A stretch of 38,659 bases of DNA from CBDFHV01 sp965247705. GTDB lineage: Bacteria; Pseudomonadota; Alphaproteobacteria; Rhodospirillales; CAMCUA01. The stretch spans positions 1-38,659 of the forward strand of contig CBDFHV010000021.1 in assembly GCA_965247705.1 (NCBI GenBank), written 5' to 3'. Below, in pieces: positions 32,455 through 38,659 of the stretch (positions within the stretch are counted from its first letter, which is position 1; each line of letters starts with the position of its first letter). The translations under genes and the position numbers were made by a program. The notes beneath the pieces are model-generated. The model did not search any database. It saw nothing but the letters and a program-made list of their open reading frames with translations, and was not told the origin of the DNA.

Positions 32455-33131
32455 AGCCGAGCCAGGCGCGCCGGCGGCACGCCCAGGTGAAAGAGGGCGT
32501 GGATATTCAGCCAGCCCCAGACGATGCGCGCCGGATGGCGACCTTGGAAGCGGCGCGATGACGTGATCAGGGGCGGCTCCGCGATGCAGATGGTGATTCC
32601 CGCTCGTTCCAGCCGGCGGACGAAGTCGTAGTCCTCCATCACCGCCATGTCCCGAAAGCCGCCGATGGCCCGGTAAACGTGCCCGCGCACGAAGATACCC
32701 GAGTCGCCGTAATACAGTCCGCGGCGCCGAATCCAGGCGTAAAAGCGGATCAGCCAGCGGTCGAACCGGCGGCCGCCGTCGAACAGAAGCCGGAAGTTGC
32801 CGCCCACCGCCTCGGGCCGCGCCTCGAGGCCGTGAACGACCGCCCCAAGCGCATCGAGGGCGGGTCGGCTGTCCGCATGGAGAAACAGCAGCACTTCCCC
32901 CCGTGCCTGTTCGGAGCCGACCGCAAGCTGCTGGCCCCGTCCCGGTCCGGCACGCAACAATCGGGCACCGTGACGGCGGGCCACGTCTCGGGTGGTGTCC
33001 GTGCTACCGCCGTCGACGACAATGACCTCCCGATGCATATCCGAGACGCCGAGCCGGCCCATGAGGGTGTCCAGGTTCCCGGCCTCGTTCAGGGTCGGGA
33101 TGATCACCGAAATCGCGGGTTCGTCGGCCAT
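32436..33131 (-). CDS. Family 2 glycosyltransferase (TIGR04283-like)
   Basis: 231 residues from ATG 33131 (MADEPAISVIIPTLNEAGNL). The GT-A fold blocks are present: EVIVVDGGSTDTTRDVARRH, GRGQQLAVGSEQARGEVLLF LHADS (the DxD-type motif reads H-A-D-S) and GLYYGDSGIFVRGHVYRAIG, with MEDYDFVRRLERAG carrying the catalytic base region. GRGQQ, LHADS, and the GDSGIFVR...MEDYDF order are typical of the TIGR04283 group, linked elsewhere to arsenosugar synthesis. No other arsenic gene is visible here, so the sugar and acceptor are open. It is divergent from a TetR gene only 17 bp away. Confidence 0.88.
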   Translation of the reverse strand: MADEPAISVIIPTLNEAGNLDTLMGRLGVSDMHREVIVVDGGSTDTTRDVARRHGARLLRAGPGRGQQLAVGSEQARGEVLLFLHADSRPALDALGAVVHGLEARPEAVGGNFRLLFDGGRRFDRWLIRFYAWIRRRGLYYGDSGIFVRGHVYRAIGGFRDMAVMEDYDFVRRLERAGITICIAEPPLITSSRRFQGRHPARIVWGWLNIHALFHLGVPPARLARLYDSLP

Positions 33132-33148
33132 GGCGTCGTCATGATAGA

Positions 33149-33802
33149 ATGGCGATGCGTAACGCCCAATTGGGTTCCGCGTCCATGGCGGAAACGACAC
33201 GAACAGGCAAACGGCGCCGTCACCATACGGCCGACCGCATCTTGGATACCGCCATGGCGCAAGCCGAGGCGGCGGGGTGGGACGACGTGCGGTTGCGCCG
33301 CGTGGCCGAGCACCTCGGTGTCGACCTGCGGACCGTCCGCGCCCACTACCGGGACCTCGACGCGGTCGCTGACGCCTGGTTTCGTCGCGGCCTCGACGCC
33401 ATGCTAAGCACACCGACCAAGGATCTTGCCGGCCTGGCACCGAAGGATCGCCTCAACGTGCTTTTGTCCCGTTGGTTCGACACCCTGGCGCCCCATCGCA
33501 GGACAACAGTGCAGATGTTGGCGGCGAAGCTCTATCCGTCCCATCCCCACCACTGGGTGCCCCTGATTTTCAACCTGTCGCGGCTTGTCCACTGGTTGCG
33601 CGATAGCGCGGGACTGGACGCGGGCGGCCGCCGGCGACAGGTCGAGGAGGTGGGGCTGACGATCCTGTTCCTCGCCACCCTCGCACTGTGGTGCCGGGAT
33701 GGCAGCCCCGACCGGTTGCGCACCCGGCGCGCCCTGGACCGGGGCCTGGGACTCGCCGATGAGGCCATGTCGCGCCTCTACGAAAAACCGCCTTCCCCCT
33801 AA
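33149..33802 (+). CDS. TetR-family transcriptional regulator
   Basis: 217 residues from ATG 33149; ATG 33185 is a possible shorter start. The N-terminal HTH (about 25-72) reads HHTADRILDTAMAQAEAAGW, DDVRLRRVAEHLGVDLRTVR AHYRDLDAVADAW, a normal TetR DNA-binding domain. The C-terminal domain (about 80-210) is helical, with VPLIFNLSRLVHWLRDSAGL, TILFLATLALWCRDGS and a Pro-rich end. The ligand is unknown. With only 17 bp to the divergent glycosyltransferase gene it may control that gene and itself. Confidence 0.85.
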   Translation: MAMRNAQLGSASMAETTRTGKRRRHHTADRILDTAMAQAEAAGWDDVRLRRVAEHLGVDLRTVRAHYRDLDAVADAWFRRGLDAMLSTPTKDLAGLAPKDRLNVLLSRWFDTLAPHRRTTVQMLAAKLYPSHPHHWVPLIFNLSRLVHWLRDSAGLDAGGRRRQVEEVGLTILFLATLALWCRDGSPDRLRTRRALDRGLGLADEAMSRLYEKPPSP

Positions 33803-33814
33803 AGCGAAATCCGA

Positions 33815-34378
33815 TCAAGTTGAAATGTCGACGATGCTGGACTGAAAGATGAAGACGCCGTCCGCGTCGCGAAGGACTTGGTAACGCTGCGCCACAAACT
33901 CCCGACTAAAGGCGTTTGTCCGCCGGTAAGCGTCGACCGACTGCTCCGGGAACGTGCCGCGGCGTTCCCGCGCCAGTTCCAGGTTTCGCGCTTCCGCGGT
34001 GTCGTCGCCGGTGACGCCGTCGCGTTCCCGGCGCCGGGCGCGCAGGCGTTCCACGCTATCGTCGATCGTCTCGCGACGGGCGTCGGACTGAGCGATCAGC
34101 TGAGCGAGAAAGGCCGCCGAAGGACGGCCGGCGGCGGCCCGGCGCGCGTCTCCTTCGGCGCCGGTTTCCCGTTCCACCGCACGGCGTTCGGCGACCGTCT
34201 CCGCCGCGGCCTGACGCGGGACTTCATCCCGTGCCGAGGCGCGGCGTTGGAGCCGGCCGGACGGATCTCCACGACGGCCCTGTTCCCGTACGGCATCGAC
34301 AGCCGACTGCGCTCCATCCCGACCGGCGGGTGGATTGATCGCGACCGGGAACTGCGGGCCGGTACCGACGATCGGCAT
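33815..34378 (-). CDS. Hypothetical protein, Arg/Ala-rich
   Basis: 187 residues from ATG 34378, no signal peptide and no membrane segment. The middle is highly charged and Arg/Glu/Ala-rich (AETVAERRAVERETGAEGDA), suggesting extended helices or coiled coil. The C-terminus is more protein-like: SVDAYRRTNAFSREFVAQRY QVLRDADGVFIFQSSIVDIS. I do not recognise the family. Its stop lies 13 bp from the convergent TetR stop. The start is uncertain because the N-terminal third has low complexity. Confidence 0.5.
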   Translation of the reverse strand: MPIVGTGPQFPVAINPPAGRDGAQSAVDAVREQGRRGDPSGRLQRRASARDEVPRQAAAETVAERRAVERETGAEGDARRAAAGRPSAAFLAQLIAQSDARRETIDDSVERLRARRRERDGVTGDDTAEARNLELARERRGTFPEQSVDAYRRTNAFSREFVAQRYQVLRDADGVFIFQSSIVDIST

Positions 34379-34534
34379 CGGGATACCCCAGTTTCGCGCA
34401 CGTCAAACGGCCCCAGTTGCATGCGCATCAATCGGGAACTTTAGCCCAGGACGGCGACACGGCAAAGTGCGCGATTGTATAGGTTTCGTCCGGGCCCACC
34501 AGCGACCTGTCAGCGGAGACCCACGGGCGTGGGG

Positions 34535-34720
34535 TTATGCTCTGCGATCGCGGCCGCGGCGGCGATCCATGCCGAGACGGCGGCCCCGCTCCTGGCGGTC
34601 GGACTCGGAGCGACGATCCGGACCGCCCCTCCGATCCTGGCACCTTCGCCGGTCCTCGGGCGAACGGCCGACATTGGAGTCCGTCTCAAATTCATTGCTC
34701 GAAAAGCGGCCCATCGGCAT
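34535..34720 (-). CDS. Small DRR-rich hypothetical protein
   Basis: 61 residues from ATG 34720 (ATG 34714 is equally placed), with GGAGAGGG upstream. The sequence is dominated by D-R-R repeats (PEDRRRCQDRRGGPDRRSES, GMDRRRGRDRRA), a pattern seen in short, very basic/acidic bacterial proteins of unknown role. The upstream region has been invaded by a MITE, with an IS1380-family copy directly behind it, so its native promoter has been moved away by about 1.7 kb. It was originally divergent from the membrane-protein gene that starts at 36810. Confidence 0.55.
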   Translation of the reverse strand: MPMGRFSSNEFETDSNVGRSPEDRRRCQDRRGGPDRRSESDRQERGRRLGMDRRRGRDRRA

Positions 34721-34787
34721 CGTCCGGGTGCCCTCTCCCACGCCAAGTCTCTCCACTGCGGCGAACAGCCCGATTCGGGCCACCCTA

Positions 34788-34880
34788 GTGTTCCGATCGA
34801 GACATTTCGTTCCCATTAAATCTACGCAAACTGCGACCTTCACCCCCGGGCTCAGGAACCAAATGTTAGAATCGCAACAC
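34788..34880 (+). mobile_element. 93-bp MITE, copy 1 (TA target)
   Basis: A non-coding 93-bp element bounded by TA (34786-34787 and 34881-34882). Terminal inverted repeats of 26 bp match in 20 positions; the left end begins GTGTTCCGAT and the right end finishes ATCGCAACAC. It is identical, in reverse orientation, to the interrupted copy at 37162-38339. The TA duplication suggests mobilisation by an IS630/Tc1-type transposase, which is not encoded in this window. The IS1380-family copy 2 lies at its right edge, at the CTAG that includes this TA. Confidence 0.85.
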
Positions 34881-34883
34881 TAG

Positions 34884-36482
34884 CCCGAATTATTCACGGC
34901 GCTGATTGAAAATGCTGGTGAGCGTAGATTAACCTGTTGAAATGCCGTATGATTTTGGTGTCAAGACAAGATCACATGGCAACAGAACAACCCACGGCTC
35001 ACCATGAACGAGATTACCCCCTATCTCCCTGGTTTGTCACCCGTTGGAGGCAAGCCGCTTTGCGCCCGCTTCGACGGCGGACGGCTGTCGTCGGACGGCG
35101 GGGTGTTGTTGTTGGGCGAGATCGACAGGCGGCTCGGCATCGCCGACGTGCTCGCTTCCTGCGTCACCGACGTGCGCGACCCGGCGAGCACGACCCACGC
35201 TTACGTAGACATGATCCGGGCGCGCCTGTTCGCTATTGCCTGCGGGTATGAGGATTGCGACGACCTCGACGTTCTGCGTTTCGATCCGGCGTTCAAGCTG
35301 GCCTGTGGCCGTTTGTCCGAGAGCGGCGACGACCTGATGAGCCAACCGACCCTGTCGCGCCTCGAGAACGCGCCGTCATGGCGCGCGCTCGGGCGCATGG
35401 GGCTGTCGATGATCGATCTGTTTTGCGCCAGCTTCAAGCGCGTTCCGGCGCGCATCGTTCTCGATATCGACGACACCGACGATGCCGTTCACGGCGGCCA
35501 GCAGCTGGCGCTGTTCAACGCCCATTACGACGACTATTGCTTCCAACCCATCCATATCTTCGAGGCGGCCACCGGCAAGCCGGTGATGTCACTGCTGCGT
35601 CCCGGCAAGCGGCCCTCCGGCGACGAGGCGGCGCGGATCCTGAGACACGTCATCGGCCGCATCCGCCGCAACTGGCCACGGGTCGAGATCACCGTGCGGG
35701 GCGATGGCCACTACGCCACGCCGGAGGCCATGGAATTCCTCGAACGTCAGGGCTGCGGCTACATCTTCGGGCTTTCCGGCAACGCCCGGCTGAACAGGAT
35801 CGGCCAGCCGTGGTGCGAGGACGCCGCCGTGCGCCGGGCGGGGCAGGGAAAGGATAAGGTGCGCCGCTTCTTCCACACCGGCTACCAGGCCAAAAGCTGG
35901 TCACGGCAACGCTCGGTCATCGCCCGCGTGGAAGCTACCGCCAAGGGCTGTGACGTCCGCTTCGTCGTCACCAACCTGAGCGGCCGCGCCAAGGCGCTCT
36001 ACGAGAAGGTCTACTGCGCCCGCGGGCGGATGGAAAACATGATCAAGGACCACAAGCTCTACACCAAGTCCGACCGCACGTCGTGCCACCGTTGGGAGGC
36101 CAACCAGTTCCGCCTCTTCCTGCATACCGGCGCCTACTGGCTGCTGCATCAGCTTCGCCAAGCGGCGCCTCGGAAATCGCTGTGGCGAACGGCCACCTTC
36201 GAAACCCTGCGCCGGGCGTTTCTCAAAATCGCCGTCCGCGTCGAGGAGCTCAAGTCGCGCCTCAGGATCGCCCTGCCTTCGGCCTATCCCTATCAGCCGG
36301 CCATGATCGCCATCGCCGGGCGCATCACCGCCCAAGGGCCCTGAACCAAGCGGCAGGTGCCGCCGGACGAGCCCCGAACAACAACCTCCAACCTCTCCGA
36401 CAATCCGTCTCAAAAATCGCCGTCAACCCGGTCGCTACCGCTCGTCCCGCTGAAATCCGATGGCCGTCATGAATAATTGGGG
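34884..36482 (+). mobile_element. IS1380-family insertion sequence, copy 2
   Basis: 1599 bp, the same length and orientation as copy 1 at 10150-11748, with the same ends, again between CTAG duplications (34880-34883 and 36483-36486). No difference was seen between the two copies. The target overlaps the last base and TA of the MITE at 34788-34880, so this insertion came after the MITE. Confidence 0.93.
35004..36344 (+). CDS. IS1380-family transposase (copy 2)
   Basis: 446-residue intact DDE transposase with a sequence identical to the product of 10270-11610 (first Asp in LDIDDTDDAVHG, second in ITVRGDGHYATP, Glu in GRMENMIKDHK). Two identical full-length copies point to recent transposition within this genome. 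Confidence 0.95.
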   Translation: MNEITPYLPGLSPVGGKPLCARFDGGRLSSDGGVLLLGEIDRRLGIADVLASCVTDVRDPASTTHAYVDMIRARLFAIACGYEDCDDLDVLRFDPAFKLACGRLSESGDDLMSQPTLSRLENAPSWRALGRMGLSMIDLFCASFKRVPARIVLDIDDTDDAVHGGQQLALFNAHYDDYCFQPIHIFEAATGKPVMSLLRPGKRPSGDEAARILRHVIGRIRRNWPRVEITVRGDGHYATPEAMEFLERQGCGYIFGLSGNARLNRIGQPWCEDAAVRRAGQGKDKVRRFFHTGYQAKSWSRQRSVIARVEATAKGCDVRFVVTNLSGRAKALYEKVYCARGRMENMIKDHKLYTKSDRTSCHRWEANQFRLFLHTGAYWLLHQLRQAAPRKSLWRTATFETLRRAFLKIAVRVEELKSRLRIALPSAYPYQPAMIAIAGRITAQGP

Positions 36483-36809
36483 CTAGGAACACATTCCTTA
36501 CCAAATCCTTTCACACTAATGTTGGCCGTAGCGTGACGCGGGCCGTCGAACGACCGCGTTCGCCCGTACCTGTTCTTTGGCCGGGTTAACGATTGCTTAG
36601 TGCTCGGCTTAACAAAATACCTCGCGAAATCTGCTTTACCGTTACCCTGTCCGGATCAAGATTGTGCCGGCGGCAGCACGAAAATCGGCTATCCACCGCC
36701 GAAAACGGCCGCTTCACCATTGACAACATGGGCACCGATCGCCATGATGAAAGCCAGGGTCGACACGGAAGAAACTACTGAAACGACGAAGGAGGGTTCG
36801 TCGTCAACC
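36483..36809. other. 327-bp region upstream of the split membrane-protein gene
   Basis: This is less GC-rich than the surroundings and without a credible gene. It contains the native 5' region of the gene starting at 36810, with AAGGAGGG at 36789-36796. An in-frame extension of that gene upstream to 36744 is possible. No clear -35/-10 pair was recognised. Confidence 0.5.
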
Positions 36810-37220
36810 ATGTCTCCCGATAGTATCGTTTCTGAGGTGCCGGCGCCCAAACGGTGGGGGCGGCGCGTCGACATTGTCGTAGGTTTCAGTGTTGCCGTTG
36901 GCGTGTGGGTTGGCATTTTTGCCTTCTTCACTGGCGCGAACATGGGCCCCAACAAAGAGTCGACTTCCGGCGTGGAATCAGCCGCCGGCGAAGCGGACGC
37001 GGCGACCCTGGCCGCCATGGATACGGCCGCGGGCACGCCCGCGACGGAACCGACGGAGACCTTCGATACCCGGGTCAACGACGTGACCGTGGGTCACTTT
37101 CGGCTTGGCCTGTCTTTACGCGATGTCCTCCAGGCCACGTTGGAGAACCAGTACATTCCTAGTGTTGCGATTCTAACATTTGGTTCCTGAGCCCGGGGGT
37201 GAAGGTCGCAGTTTGCGTAG

Positions 37221-38297
37221 CGTCCCTATCCGGTTAAAACAGGATCGGCCTAAATGTTCTTGTTATGTTCACGTAGAGGATGTAGGCTGATCGCATTGTC
37301 TCGGGCTTTTGGAGGGCGGTGCGATGGGCAGGATGTTGGCGTTTCAAGAACGGCACGGATCGGAAGCGGCCTGCATCGAGGCGCTGGCCCGGCTGCGCTG
37401 GCCGCAGGGCTATGTCTGTGCCCGCTGCGGCGAACGGCGGAGCTACCGAATGACGGCGCGGCCCAGGATCTTCGAATGCGCCCGTTGCGGTCATCAGGAA
37501 TCGGTGACGGCGGGGACGATCTTCCACCGCACCCGCACGCCGCTCCGCAAATGGTTCCTGGCGGCGTGGTGGATGGCGCGCGACAAGCGTGGGGTCTCGG
37601 CCCTTTTGCTGTCCCGCGAGTTGGATCTGCGCTACGAGACAGCGTGGCTGATGGCTCATAAGCTGCGTCATGCCCTGACGGAGCGCTCGGAATTTCCGCT
37701 CGAGGGCTTGGTCGAGGTCGACGAGAGTTATTATGGCGGGCGCGGCAAGCCGGAGAGCCGGGGCCGGGGCCTTTCCAACCCGAACAAGAGCCTGTTGGTG
37801 GTGGCCGTCGAGAAGCGGCCGGTCGGGCCGGGCAAGGGCATCAAGGGAAGCGGCTTCGTCGCCGGCCGGGCGCGGCTCGCCATCCTCCCGGCGGCCACCG
37901 CCCGCGAGCTGGGCGGCTTCGTGCGCGCCTCGGTCAGGCCCGGAAGCCGCCTCGCCAGCGACGCCTTCAAGGGGTACGCCGGACTCCGCGACACCTATCG
38001 CCACCACCCCGTCGTGCAAGGCGAAGGCAAGAATGCCGAGCGCTTGATGCCGGTCGTCCATGTCCTGTTTTCCAACGTGAAGACCTGGCTCAACGGCACC
38101 TATCACGGTGTCGGCGCCAAGCACCTGCCGCGCTATGCCCGGGAATGGAGCTACCGCTTCAACCGCCGCACACGCATCACCGATCTGGCCGACTTCGTCC
38201 TCCGCCGCGCCATGGACCAACCCACCATCACCTACAAGGAGCTGGTCGACAGTCTTCAGCCGCAGGGTGCGCTACCTGCTTTAACCGGATAGGGACG
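37221..38297 (+). mobile_element. IS1595-family insertion sequence nested in the MITE
   Basis: 1077 bp with 23-bp inverted ends (CGTCCCTATCCGGTTAAA followed by A/G-CAGG), 22 of 23 matching. It is flanked by an 8-bp duplication TTGCGTAG (37213-37220 and 38298-38305), the duplication size of the IS1595 family. It carries one intact transposase gene. Confidence 0.93.
37324..38292 (+). CDS. IS1595-family transposase
   Basis: 322 residues from ATG 37324, with GGAGGG at 37311-37316. The N-terminus has a zinc ribbon (VCARCGERRSYRM and FECARCGHQ, two C-x2-C pairs). The ISXO2-like DDE/N core follows: VEVDESYYGGRGKPESRG (first Asp), RLASDAFKGYAGL (second Asp) and LFSNVKTWLNGTYHGV near the third catalytic position, then KHLPRYAREWSYRFNRR, typical of the family. 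The gene is intact. Confidence 0.94.
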   Translation: MGRMLAFQERHGSEAACIEALARLRWPQGYVCARCGERRSYRMTARPRIFECARCGHQESVTAGTIFHRTRTPLRKWFLAAWWMARDKRGVSALLLSRELDLRYETAWLMAHKLRHALTERSEFPLEGLVEVDESYYGGRGKPESRGRGLSNPNKSLLVVAVEKRPVGPGKGIKGSGFVAGRARLAILPAATARELGGFVRASVRPGSRLASDAFKGYAGLRDTYRHHPVVQGEGKNAERLMPVVHVLFSNVKTWLNGTYHGVGAKHLPRYAREWSYRFNRRTRITDLADFVLRRAMDQPTITYKELVDSLQPQGALPALTG

Positions 38298-38659
38298 TTG
38301 CGTAGATTTAATGGGAACGAAATGTCTCGATCGGAACACTAGCAAAACGTGGCCGACCACGCTCGAACAGCTCATCGAGGGAGGGATCGCGGACGGCAAC
38401 GTCAAGTTCTATCGGCTCGACGATTCCGGGATGGTAGGATACCGCATCGAATTCTGCGGCGCCCGGATTAACCGCCTGGTCGAACAGCGGGAATATTCCG
38501 ACGTCTCGCGCCTCAATGCGGCCCGATCCCAAGACGCGGCCGGTCCCTTTGCCGATCTTCGCGAAATTCAAGGCGCCGCCGTCGCAGAATCCGGCGTCGT
38601 GCGCGCCTACAAGCGTGTGTACGACAGCGGGCGGTCGGCCCGAATTCGCGTTGCCTACG

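Larger units (their letters stand above)
37162..38339 (-). mobile_element. 93-bp MITE, copy 2, interrupted by an IS1595-family element
   Basis: The halves are 37162-37220 and 38306-38339. Without the IS and one 8-bp duplication they form a 93-bp sequence identical to the reverse complement of copy 1. It is bounded by TA at 37160-37161 and 38340-38341. It disrupts the membrane-protein gene. Confidence 0.87.
36810..38659 (+). pseudogene. Single-pass membrane protein gene split by a MITE carrying an IS1595-family element, 3' end beyond the window
   Basis: The 5' part begins at ATG 36810 (MSPDSIVSEVPAPKRWGRRV) with AAGGAGGG 13 bases upstream. It has a cytoplasmic stretch, one membrane helix (about residues 20-42, VDIVVGFSVAVGVWVGIFAF) and an Ala/Thr-rich outer segment. 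The frame is broken after ENQYIP at 37160. Removing 37162-38341 (the MITE with its IS and one TA) joins CCT to AGC AAA ACG and gives ENQYIPSKTWPTTLEQLIEG, in frame to the right edge, at least 223 residues. The downstream part (FYRLDDSGMVGYRIEFCGAR, then INRLVEQREYSDVSRLNAAR) is of unknown family. As it stands the gene would make a truncated protein ending at 37190. Confidence 0.75.

Noticed and set aside
1..38659. CRISPR arrays, tRNA or rRNA genes
   Set aside because: No regularly spaced repeats and no cloverleaf or rRNA-like segments were noticed on reading; a dedicated search with tRNAscan-SE or Infernal was not possible.

Overview
The window is high-GC, densely coding DNA that looks like a chromosome segment of an alphaproteobacterium, most likely Rhodospirillales-like. 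The main reasons are the imuA-imuB-dnaE2 mutagenesis cassette behind an alphaproteobacterial SOS box (GAAC-N7-GAAC), and an intergenic palindromic repeat of a style common in that class. The genus cannot be fixed from the sequence alone.

Layout. 1-480: 5' part of a secreted beta-propeller lyase-like gene, minus strand. 587-6295: LexA-controlled imuA, imuB and dnaE2. 6269-7127: a HigB/HigA-type toxin-antitoxin pair bracketed by 30-bp direct repeats that duplicate the 3' end of dnaE2. 7189-7650: a CopD-like membrane protein. 7673-13105: a LysR regulator divergent from a GST / NTF2-like / CmcJ-like / SDR operon whose CmcJ-like gene is split by an IS1380-family element. 13491-15166: cobalt-type nitrile hydratase alpha and beta genes plus a frameshifted accessory gene, followed by an IS5-family element. 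16283-19335: a caspase-like protease, an HpcH/HpaI aldolase and a DUF1194 von Willebrand-type protein. 19411-28896: a nine-gene, mostly overlapping minus-strand operon (GntR regulator, unknown protein, tautomerase with a histone-H1-like tail, PLP enzyme, HcnB-like FAD/2Fe-2S oxidoreductase, DHDPS-like lyase, two DAO-type FAD oxidases, amidohydrolase). It looks like a catabolic pathway for an amino-acid-like or opine-like compound. 29005-34720: gamma-glutamylcyclotransferase-like protein, D-2-hydroxyacid dehydrogenase, a Rieske protein with a large unassigned C-terminal region, a TIGR04283-like glycosyltransferase, a TetR regulator and two unknown proteins. 34786-38659: an insertion pile-up of two identical 93-bp MITEs, a second copy of the IS1380-family element and an IS1595-family element nested inside one MITE; together these split a membrane-protein gene.

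The strongest signals outside ordinary genes are mobile and repeat DNA whose history can be read base by base. Removing each insertion with one copy of its target duplication restores an open frame (CmcJ-like gene, membrane-protein gene) or a palindrome (IS5 site). A palindromic repeat family with a CTNAG centre occurs between imuB and dnaE2, in frame inside dnaE2, and as the IS5 target. Two CACAGAG hairpins sit at 3' ends of genes.

The functional novelty candidate is the 19411-28896 operon. Its enzyme families are recognisable, but the combination does not match a complete pathway that I know.
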